Assembly (NCBI GenBank): GCA_016178125.1
Contig: JACOTV010000113.1
Span: forward strand, 1-12,280
Length of the DNA: 12,280 nucleotides
Direction of reading: 5' to 3'
From: Candidatus Microgenomates bacterium
GTDB taxonomy: Bacteria; Patescibacteriota; Microgenomatia; UBA1406; GWC2-37-13
The position numbers and the translations under genes were made by a program. Shown here piece after piece: positions 7,659 to 12,280 of the stretch (the first letter of the stretch is position 1; the number at the start of each line of letters is the position of its first letter). The notes under the pieces are model-generated. The model saw nothing but the letters and a program-made list of their open reading frames with translations. It searched no databases and had not been told where the DNA came from.

Positions 7659-7675
7659 CATCCCGTTCGCAACTT
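7635..7675 (+). repeat. Perfect 14-bp inverted repeat centred on the rpsJ -10 box
   Basis: AAGTTGCGAACGGG (7635-7648) is exactly complementary to CCCGTTCGCAACTT (7662-7675), and a G-T wobble at 7649/7661 could extend it. The 13-nt centre contains the TATAAT of the rpsJ promoter, with the symmetry axis at 7655. In RNA reading through from tuf this forms a strong hairpin and could be a terminator or processing site, though no clean U-tract follows. As DNA it could be a repressor operator. The sequence alone does not say which. Confidence 0.85.
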
Positions 7676-7696
7676 GAGTTTAGCACTTTTACACCT

Positions 7697-8005
7697 ATGC
7701 CAAAAGGCCGCATCAGAATCAAATTAAAAGCTTACGATCACCGACTCATCGATGACACGTGCCAGAAAATCGTTGATACCGCTATTAAAACCGGTGCGTC
7801 TGTCATAGGTCCCGTTCCTCTGCCTACCCGTAAAGAAGTCTATGTCGTCAACAAGTCTCCGTTCGTCGATAAAGACGCGCGTGAACACTTTGGGCTGAAA
7901 ATCCACAAACGATTGTTGGACATCCAAAATCCTACTAACCAGACCATCGACTCACTCATGCACCTAGAGCTCCCCGCAGGAGTCGAAGTAGAAGTGAAGA
8001 TGTAA
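7697..8005 (+). CDS. rpsJ: 30S ribosomal protein S10
   Basis: S10 is a protein of the small-subunit head. In E. coli it also pairs with NusB in transcription antitermination. The 102-residue product is of normal length and typical throughout: the N-terminal strand RIRIKLKAYDHRLID, the GPVPLPTRKEVYVVNKSPFVDKDAREHF region, and the C-terminal LPAGVEVEVKM. It begins at an ATG at 7697, which gives the usual family start (the short basic lead PKGRIRIKLKAYDH). It is normally the first gene of the S10 operon, directly followed by L3. Here it has its own promoter and a non-ribosomal gene follows. No Shine-Dalgarno sequence precedes it. Confidence 0.97.
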   Translation: MPKGRIRIKLKAYDHRLIDDTCQKIVDTAIKTGASVIGPVPLPTRKEVYVVNKSPFVDKDAREHFGLKIHKRLLDIQNPTNQTIDSLMHLELPAGVEVEVKM

Positions 8006-8045
8006 TTTCTCCTGTTCCCGTCGAGTACAACGAGTGTATTTCCTG

Positions 8046-8051
8046 TATAAT
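8046..8051 (+). promoter_or_regulatory. Candidate -10 box for the gene at 8063
   Basis: A perfect TATAAT lies 11 nt before the ATG at 8063, so a transcript starting about 7 nt downstream (near 8058) would have a leader of only about five bases. No convincing -35 box exists at 16-18 nt upstream (GAGTAC at 8023-8028). The call rests on the -10 match and position. Confidence 0.45.
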
Positions 8052-8062
8052 CGTTTTTGATT

Positions 8063-8746
8063 ATGGGATATCGCAAGAAAAAGCCTTACGGAACAATAGT
8101 CCTCATTATCACTCTTCTCGCGTTCCTCTTTGTTCTGGGTTCTGATATCGTGAAGAAGGACAATCCACTGCCGCTCAAATCGACATCAAAATTCAGTGAG
8201 AAAAAGATCTCGAGCGATACGATTGAATATACGAACGAGGATCCGAACGTCGCGATACAATATCCCACTCGCTGGCGCGGTAACACACTCGATATAACTT
8301 CTGAGCCCCACAGCATCGTAAATCTTCCCGGCTTTGCCCTGAAGCTGAGTGATTATTATGTAAGTGTAAGTAGAATTACTGGGTATAAACTGCAAATAAA
8401 TCCATCAGTTCAGGAATATTGTATCTATGACACAGAAACGCAGTCTTGGAATGTTCAGGAGGGAAATTACCATTACGGAAGCAGTGACTGTGCCTTAAGA
8501 AAGGTGTCCGTAGACAATAAGATGTTTTATCAGGCGAATACCGATAACGAAGTTTCGCGTAAGTTTGAATACTTAGCCCCGATCTTACGAGGTCGGTATA
8601 TGATTTCAATTAGTTCAGGATATAAAAATGGTGCTGGCGCGGGGACAGCCAGAAACCAAACAGATAAGACGTCTAAAGACCTTCAGATAGATTTAGATAC
8701 GTTTGTATCACACTTCATTACGTATAACCCCAGCCTCTTTAAGTAG
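8063..8746 (+). CDS. Membrane-anchored extracytoplasmic protein, function unknown
   Basis: The 227-residue product starts with MGYRKKKPYG, a basic cytoplasmic tip, followed by one hydrophobic helix (about residues 10-28, TIVLIITLLAFLFVLGSDIV). This is either a signal anchor or an uncleaved signal peptide. The remaining 195 residues are polar and rich in aromatic residues and strands (VAIQYPTRW, YYVSVSRITGYKLQI, YMISISSGY), suggesting a beta-rich domain outside the membrane. Two cysteines in the segment from CIYDTE to SSDCALRK could form a disulfide. I see no catalytic motif and do not recognise the family. The ATG at 8063 is preferred over an in-frame TTG two codons earlier because of the near-leaderless promoter. 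The gene stops with TAG. Its position between S10 and L3 is unusual, and its more AT-rich codon use differs from its ribosomal neighbours. Confidence 0.75.
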   Translation: MGYRKKKPYGTIVLIITLLAFLFVLGSDIVKKDNPLPLKSTSKFSEKKISSDTIEYTNEDPNVAIQYPTRWRGNTLDITSEPHSIVNLPGFALKLSDYYVSVSRITGYKLQINPSVQEYCIYDTETQSWNVQEGNYHYGSSDCALRKVSVDNKMFYQANTDNEVSRKFEYLAPILRGRYMISISSGYKNGAGAGTARNQTDKTSKDLQIDLDTFVSHFITYNPSLFK

Positions 8747-8810
8747 CGTCTTAAGATAAAGATGCTCGTGGCATTCTTCAGCAAATTCTTACGCACTTCT
8801 TATATTCGCC

Positions 8811-8839
8811 TTGACCGTGCCCGCTGAATAGATTATAAT
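8811..8839 (+). promoter_or_regulatory. Strong promoter of the rplC-rpsC transcript
   Basis: TTGACC (8811-8816), a 17-nt spacer and a perfect TATAAT (8834-8839) form one of the best sigma-70-type promoters in the window. Transcription should start near 8846-8848, leaving a leader of about 98 nt before the L3 ATG at 8945. Confidence 0.8.
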
Positions 8840-8847
8840 AACCAGTG

Positions 8848-8877
8848 ATGTTGTTTTCCTTAAACGGAAAAACATAA
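8848..8877 (+). CDS. Possible 9-residue leader peptide in the rplC leader
   Basis: An ATG at or within two bases of the predicted transcription start opens a 9-codon frame, MLFSLNGKT, stopped by TAA at 8875-8877. It would be read from a leaderless start, as predicted for the gene at 5021. The frame covers one arm and the loop of a hairpin (TTTTCC 8854-8857/8859 with GGAAAA 8866-8871, closed further by GTTG 8850-8853 with CAAC 8879-8882), so its translation would disrupt the structure. A frame this short could arise by chance and no conservation can be checked here. Confidence 0.25.
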   Translation: MLFSLNGKT

Positions 8878-8905
8878 GCAACTTCTCAGATAGGGTAACG
8901 GGATG

Positions 8906-8926
8906 GCCCCGATCTGGGGCTTTTTT
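8906..8926 (+). terminator. Intrinsic terminator in the rplC leader (candidate attenuator)
   Basis: GCCCC (8906-8910) and GGGGC (8916-8920) form an all-GC stem around a GATCT loop, followed at once by six T residues. It lies downstream of the rplC promoter and only 18 nt before the L3 ATG, so it must be at least partly bypassed for L3-S3 to be made. A competing hairpin, CGGG (8899-8902) with CCCG (8908-8911), would block it. It could also end read-through from the upstream gene. Confidence 0.7.
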
Positions 8927-8944
8927 ATTTGTCTCAAAAAAAAG

Positions 8945-9607
8945 ATGAAGGGGTTCATACTCGGCGCCAAGCAGGATCAGTCACAAACATTTAGCCAAAA
9001 CGGTGAACGTATTCCTGTAACTCGTATTTCTACTGCTCCCTGCTACGTCGTAGGCATTCATGAAACCGCAACTCGTGGATATAATGCTGTTAAACTTGGC
9101 TTCGGAACCGGTCATAACATGGGCAAACCGGCCAAAGGTGAGCTTAAGAAAGCGGGGATCACGGCCCCGCTTCGTTTTTTGCGCGAATTCCGTGTGAGTG
9201 CCGACGCGATCACCGAAGAGAATGGCAAGAAGGCATTAGTTATCGGTGAAACAAAAGTATTTATCGGCGAAGAAGTGAAACCCTCTATAGTATTTAAGGC
9301 AGGCGACAAAATCGATGTCACCGGTACTTCAAAAGGAAAAGGATTCCAAGGAGTGGTCAGACGTCATGGATTTAGCGGAGGTCCCAAAACCCACGGTCAA
9401 TCAGACCGTTGGCGTGCACCTGGTTCAATCGGAGCAGGCACCACTCCCGGACGCATTCTTAAAGGAAAGCGCATGGCAGGCCGTATGGGCGGAGACCGTA
9501 TAACCGTTAAAGGGCTCGAAGTCGTTGAGGTAAAAGACACAGAAATGACCGTTAAAGGTTTAGTTCCGGGGTACCGCACCGGACTTTTGCGAATCGTCGC
9601 AGAATAA
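8945..9607 (+). CDS. rplC: 50S ribosomal protein L3
   Basis: L3 is an early-assembly large-subunit protein that binds near the 3' end of 23S rRNA and sends a loop towards the peptidyl transferase centre. The 220-residue product has the typical NGERIPVTRISTAPC opening strand, the central GTSKGKGFQGVVRRHGFSGG loop, and the signature stretch HGQSDRWRAPGSIGAGTTPGRILKG (split here as two parts of one motif near residues 148-172). RMAGRMGGDRITVKGLEVV follows. The start at 8945 gives MKGFILGAK, matching the usual MKG-LGKK family start. An in-frame ATG at 8903 would add 14 residues read through the terminator stem and is not favoured. The segment GAKQDQSQTF, where most bacteria have GKKLGMTQIF, is divergent. 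L4 starts 2 bp after the stop. Confidence 0.95.
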   Translation: MKGFILGAKQDQSQTFSQNGERIPVTRISTAPCYVVGIHETATRGYNAVKLGFGTGHNMGKPAKGELKKAGITAPLRFLREFRVSADAITEENGKKALVIGETKVFIGEEVKPSIVFKAGDKIDVTGTSKGKGFQGVVRRHGFSGGPKTHGQSDRWRAPGSIGAGTTPGRILKGKRMAGRMGGDRITVKGLEVVEVKDTEMTVKGLVPGYRTGLLRIVAE

Positions 9608-9609
9608 CT

Positions 9610-10344
9610 ATGGCAACCGCAGCAGCACCCAAGAAAACACCAGTAAAATCCTCAGCCCCTAAAAAGGTGGCTGCTCCTACAAAAGCCCCACAGTCGGGTC
9701 TCTCGCTGAGTGTATTTGATATCACAGGAAAAGCAGCAGGCAGCGTTGACCTTCCCAAAGAAATCTTCGATATTGAAGCAAGCCCTCGATTAATCGCCCA
9801 TTATGTAAAGGTATACAATACAAACCAACGTCAGGGAACGGTTTCTACAAAGACCCGCGCAATGGTTCAGTCATCAACCCGCACAATCTATCGCCAAAAA
9901 GGTACCGGCCGTGCACGTCACGGTGCAAAAAGCGCCCCTATCTTTGTCGGTGGAGGCGTCGCGTTTGGTCCACAACCCCGTGAATATCATGCTTCAATCA
10001 ATAAAAAACAGCGCCGAAGAGCGTTATTTGCCGCACTGACCATCGCCTTTAAGAACAACCAGTTGAGCGGTCTGAGCGATTCAGCGCTCGCCGGTGAGCC
10101 CAAAACTGCCCGCGTCGCCGGGTTTCTTAAGAGCCGTGATTTAACCGGTAAAAAAACCCTCCTTGTTCTTCCCAAAATCGAAAAAAATGCAATTGTTATG
10201 TCAAGTCGCAACATTCAGTCAATCGAAGTAACCGACGCACAGTCACTCAACGCATATGTCGTCTTAAGCGCCCGTGCTATCGTGTTTGCCGAATCAGCAG
10301 TCGACATATTAAAAAACCATTTCCTGAAAACGAATGAAAATTAA
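9610..10344 (+). CDS. rplD: 50S ribosomal protein L4 with Ala/Lys/Pro-rich N-terminal extension
   Basis: L4 is a large-subunit protein lining the nascent peptide exit tunnel. In E. coli it also represses its own operon through the S10 leader. The product is 244 residues, about 35-40 longer than usual, because of an Ala/Lys/Pro-rich N-terminal extension (about 1-28, such as PKKTPVKSSAPKK). The folded part begins at LSLSVFDITGKAAGSVDLP. The tunnel loop and rRNA-binding region is clear: TYRQKGTGRARHG-like residues (IYRQKGTGRARHGAKSAPIF) and FVGGGVAFGPQPREY. The C-terminal domain ends normally with LNAYVVLSARAIVFAESAV. It lies 2 bp after rplC, and its last 11 bp overlap the start of the rplW remnant. 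The tail and exact start are the only uncertain parts. Confidence 0.95.
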   Translation: MATAAAPKKTPVKSSAPKKVAAPTKAPQSGLSLSVFDITGKAAGSVDLPKEIFDIEASPRLIAHYVKVYNTNQRQGTVSTKTRAMVQSSTRTIYRQKGTGRARHGAKSAPIFVGGGVAFGPQPREYHASINKKQRRRALFAALTIAFKNNQLSGLSDSALAGEPKTARVAGFLKSRDLTGKKTLLVLPKIEKNAIVMSSRNIQSIEVTDAQSLNAYVVLSARAIVFAESAVDILKNHFLKTNEN

Positions 10345-10444
10345 CAGCGTAGGTCGTCGCATGACTCCCAAAGCATTAGCTGACCGCAAAATTGCATATG
10401 TAACATTAAAAGAGGGAAAGATTGATTTGTTTCCCAGCGCATAA
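10334..10444 (+). pseudogene. rplW: Truncated ribosomal protein L23 remnant (C-terminal third only)
   Basis: A 36-codon frame runs from an ATG at 10334, overlapping the end of rplD by 11 bp, to TAA at 10442-10444. Its end, RKIAYVTLKEGKIDLFPSA, closely resembles the C-terminus of L23 (pattern KKAYVTLKEGDKIDFFEG), and the preceding VGRR fits the basic tunnel-side loop. It occupies exactly the rplW slot between rplD and rplB. Normal L23 has about 90-100 residues. The N-terminal two thirds, including the ITEKA-like helix and the strands that bind 23S rRNA domain III, are absent. An in-frame TGA at 10325-10327 prevents upstream extension. Either this is a real 5' deletion leaving a remnant, or an assembly deletion, or an extremely reduced L23. 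The first two seem more likely because L23 is a core ribosomal protein and the dock for trigger factor and SRP. Confidence 0.7.
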
Positions 10445-10447
10445 TCC

Positions 10448-11224
10448 ATGAGAAAGTCACAACTGTTTATATCAACCAGCAAGCCAGAAAAATCTTTAAC
10501 CGAGATTCTCAAAAAACACTCGGGACGTGATTCTTCGGGTCATATTAGTGTGCGTCATCAGGGTGGCCGCCAGAAACGGTACTATCGTATGATCGACTTT
10601 AAGCGCAATAAACGTGACGCCGAAGCAGTTGTGCAGACCATCGAATATGATCCAAACAGAAATGTATATATTTCACTCGTTCAGTATGCGGACGGTGAAA
10701 AACGCTATATACTGCATCCTAAGGATATAAAAGTCGGGGACAAAGTCACCGCGGGAGAAAAAGCAGAAATCAAAGCAGGAAACGCATTGCCTCTTAAGAA
10801 TATTCCAATCGGAATAGAAGTGCATAATGTAGAGATGCGCCCTGGCCAAGGTGGTAAAATAGTCCGTGGCGCCGGAAACGTAGCGATAATCATCGCCCGC
10901 GACGATGCATTCGTGCATCTCAAACTTCCATCGGGTGAAGTTAAAAAGTTCCCTTTCGAGTGTTATGCCACAATCGGTGCACTCGGGAATTCTGAGTTTA
11001 GATTCAAGATAATTGGAAAAGCAGGTACAAAACGCCACATGGGTATTCGTCCTACCGTTCGCGGTACCGCCCAGAACCCACGCAGTCATCCCCACGGAGG
11101 TGGAGAAGGCCGTTCAGGTGAGGGTATGCATTCGAAGACCCCATGGGGTAAGCCGGCTCGTGGTAAGCGTACTCGTGCACGCTATCGATACACCAGCTCG
11201 TTAACCGTTAAGCCACGCAAATAA
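10448..11224 (+). CDS. rplB: 50S ribosomal protein L2
   Basis: L2 helps join the subunits and supports the peptidyl transferase centre. The product is 258 residues, about 15-20 short of the usual 275 or so. The missing part is the N-terminus: the normal opening basic segment before the KPEKSL motif is reduced to about 12 residues (MRKSQLFISTS). From there the match is continuous, with ISVRHQGGRQKRYYRMIDFKR, IEYDPNRN, GIEVHNVEMRPGQGG and RGAGNVAII. The essential HPHGGGEGR loop contains the His corresponding to the functionally important E. coli His229. The basic C-terminal KRTRARYRYTSSLTVKPRK completes it. It begins 3 bp after the L23 remnant, and L22 begins 2 bp after its stop, so there is no space for rpsS, which normally follows. 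Confidence 0.97.
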   Translation: MRKSQLFISTSKPEKSLTEILKKHSGRDSSGHISVRHQGGRQKRYYRMIDFKRNKRDAEAVVQTIEYDPNRNVYISLVQYADGEKRYILHPKDIKVGDKVTAGEKAEIKAGNALPLKNIPIGIEVHNVEMRPGQGGKIVRGAGNVAIIIARDDAFVHLKLPSGEVKKFPFECYATIGALGNSEFRFKIIGKAGTKRHMGIRPTVRGTAQNPRSHPHGGGEGRSGEGMHSKTPWGKPARGKRTRARYRYTSSLTVKPRK

Positions 11225-11226
11225 TA

Positions 11227-11751
11227 ATGGAAGCATCAGCATATATAAAAAACGTCGCGATTTCGCCTAAAAAGGTACGATTTCTCTTAAAAGACGTAAA
11301 GCGCATGCAGCCTGCACAGGCATTGCATCATTTGCGCTATACTAATAAAGAGCCAGCTCGTCATTTGTATAAAGCGATCCAGTCGGCGCTCTCAAATGCT
11401 AAGCTCACGTTGAATACTAGCGAAGATTTGCTACAATTTAAGGTTTTGACTGTTGAAGAGGGCCGGAAACTGAAACGCTTCCGTGCAGGTGGACGTGGAA
11501 TGGCCAAGCCATACGTTCATAAATACTCACACATCAAAGTGGTAATAACCGCTCGTGATGCAGGAGCTGCAAAAGCCACGCCAGCCAAGAGCATAGTCAA
11601 AACGACAGACCAATCGAAAGAAAAAACAGAAACCGAAGAAACGAAAAAAGAACAGGCCCGGCCAAAAGTGGCAGCCCCGCGTGAGACACGCATGACCGGA
11701 CAGCGCGTTGCAGTTAAGCAACGAACGGTCACCAGACAGAAGAAAGGCTAA
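11227..11751 (+). CDS. rplV: 50S ribosomal protein L22 with charged C-terminal extension
   Basis: L22 binds all six 23S rRNA domains and sends a beta-hairpin into the exit tunnel. The canonical fold covers about residues 3-113: AYIKNVAISPKKVRFLLKDV, then ALHHLRYTNKEPARHLYKAIQSALSNA, and the hairpin with LKRFRAGGRGMAKPYVHKYSHIKVVI. After that comes an unusual low-complexity tail of about 60 residues rich in Lys, Glu, Thr and Ala (SKEKTETEETKKEQ), ending in a basic stretch (RVAVKQRTVTRQKKG). Such tails occur on ribosomal proteins of some lineages, and its role is unknown. The ATG at 11227 is 2 bp after the rplB stop and gives the normal family start. S3 follows after 3 bp. S19, which should lie just before it, is not present. 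Confidence 0.95.
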   Translation: MEASAYIKNVAISPKKVRFLLKDVKRMQPAQALHHLRYTNKEPARHLYKAIQSALSNAKLTLNTSEDLLQFKVLTVEEGRKLKRFRAGGRGMAKPYVHKYSHIKVVITARDAGAAKATPAKSIVKTTDQSKEKTETEETKKEQARPKVAAPRETRMTGQRVAVKQRTVTRQKKG

Positions 11752-11754
11752 TAT

Positions 11755-12280
11755 ATGGGACAAAAAGTAAATCCGAAAGGACTCAGAATCGGCGTACTCT
11801 ATAATTGGAGCTCGCGATGGTTCTTCTCAAAGAAAAAAACATACCGTGATAATCTTGTTCTTGATATCAAGATCCGCGAAAAACTGATGGACAAGTTTAA
11901 GTACGCATCAGTTACCGATATCCAGATCGAGCGCGCAATCAACCGCATAACGATCATTATCTACTCAGTCAAGCCGGGTATGATCATCGGTCGCGGTGGT
12001 AAGGGTCTTGAAGACGTAAAGAACGAAGTCGTGAAGTTTATGCCTATAGAAAAGAGAAAAGATAAAGAGTCAAAAATTGATTTGCGCATTGAGCCGGTCA
12101 AAAAGCCGTATCTCAGCGCATATTTCGTCGGCCAACAAGTCGCCGAAAAACTCGCTAAGAGTTTTCCCCATAGAAGCACCGTACATAACACTATGAACCG
12201 TGTAATGGAATCTGGGGCAAAAGGAGTCAAAATTCAGCTCGGTGGACGTATCGCAGGAGCCGAAATTTCGCGTCGTGAAA
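11755..12280 (+). CDS. rpsC: 30S ribosomal protein S3 (3' end outside the window)
   Basis: S3 lies at the mRNA entry side of the small subunit and contributes to mRNA helicase activity. The visible 175 codons start with MGQKVNPKGLRIGV, the standard family start. The KH RNA-binding domain follows, with its GXXG loop in GMIIGRGGKGLEDVKNEV (about residues 75-92). The C-terminal domain follows with YLSAYFVGQQVAEKLAKSFPHR, the ESGAKGVKIQLGGRIAGAEISR signature, and then the window edge. Perhaps 40 or more residues are missing, judged from the family length of about 210-240. The ATG is 3 bp after the rplV stop with no Shine-Dalgarno sequence, which is consistent with translational coupling along the operon. 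Confidence 0.97.
   Translation, partial: MGQKVNPKGLRIGVLYNWSSRWFFSKKKTYRDNLVLDIKIREKLMDKFKYASVTDIQIERAINRITIIIYSVKPGMIIGRGGKGLEDVKNEVVKFMPIEKRKDKESKIDLRIEPVKKPYLSAYFVGQQVAEKLAKSFPHRSTVHNTMNRVMESGAKGVKIQLGGRIAGAEISRRE

Noticed and set aside
8903..8945. Alternative upstream in-frame start for L3 at 8903
   Set aside because: It would encode extra residues across the terminator stem and U-tract, and L3 proteins normally start at the MKG found at 8945.
10325..10327. TGA read as glycine (as in SR1/Gracilibacteria), extending the L23 remnant upstream
   Set aside because: The upstream frame overlaps well-conserved L4 coding sequence, and its translation does not resemble L23. The 136-residue protein gene also ends naturally at a TGA.
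10673..11095. 140-codon minus-strand frame opposite rplB
   Set aside because: It is fully inside a certain L2 gene, and its translation has the random composition of an antisense shadow.
1..12280. CRISPR array, insertion sequence, prophage or defence island
   Set aside because: No regularly spaced repeats, transposase, integrase or terminal repeats were seen. The Cas4-like cysteines belong to the helicase-fused nuclease and no other cas gene is present.

Overview
The window looks like chromosomal DNA of a Candidate Phyla Radiation (Patescibacteria) bacterium, most plausibly Microgenomates-like. The clues are the mix of an ultra-conserved translation block with poorly recognisable membrane and secreted proteins, very tight gene packing, the near absence of Shine-Dalgarno sequences, and a helicase-nuclease fusion of a type I associate with these genomes. 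This placement is inferred from gene style and not from any rRNA in the window.

Left third (1-4899, minus strand). Three closely packed genes are transcribed leftward. First comes an UvrD-type superfamily 1 helicase fused to a RecB/AddB/Cas4-like iron-sulfur nuclease domain. It is interrupted by one in-frame amber codon at 3787-3789, so it appears as two ORFs. Next is a 462-residue two-pass membrane protein of unknown function. Last is the 5' end of a membrane-associated family 2 glycosyltransferase that runs off the left edge.

Middle (4900-6425, plus strand). A divergent promoter region of about 120 bp leads into a secreted coiled-coil protein. This gene overlaps by 35 bp a proline-rich single-pass membrane protein, so the two are probably co-expressed envelope proteins. 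A possible terminator and the elongation factor promoter follow.

Right half (6426-12280, plus strand). The translation block is tuf, rpsJ, an unrelated membrane-anchored protein gene, then rplC, rplD, an rplW remnant, rplB, rplV and rpsC (cut by the right edge). The classical S10 operon order is kept, with three departures. A non-ribosomal gene sits between S10 and L3. L23 is reduced to a 36-codon C-terminal fragment. S19 is missing from its place between L2 and L22.

Regulation. Several promoters with good -35/-10 boxes are visible. One starts transcription essentially at an ATG (leaderless mRNA at 5021). Another, in front of rpsJ, has its -10 box at the exact centre of a perfect 14-bp inverted repeat. 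The rplC promoter is followed by a leader of about 100 nt. This leader holds a possible 9-codon leader peptide, a hairpin and an intrinsic terminator just before the gene, an arrangement that suggests attenuation of the L3-S3 transcript. No tRNA, rRNA, CRISPR array or insertion sequence was found, and no stretch of more than 300 bases lacks a gene.
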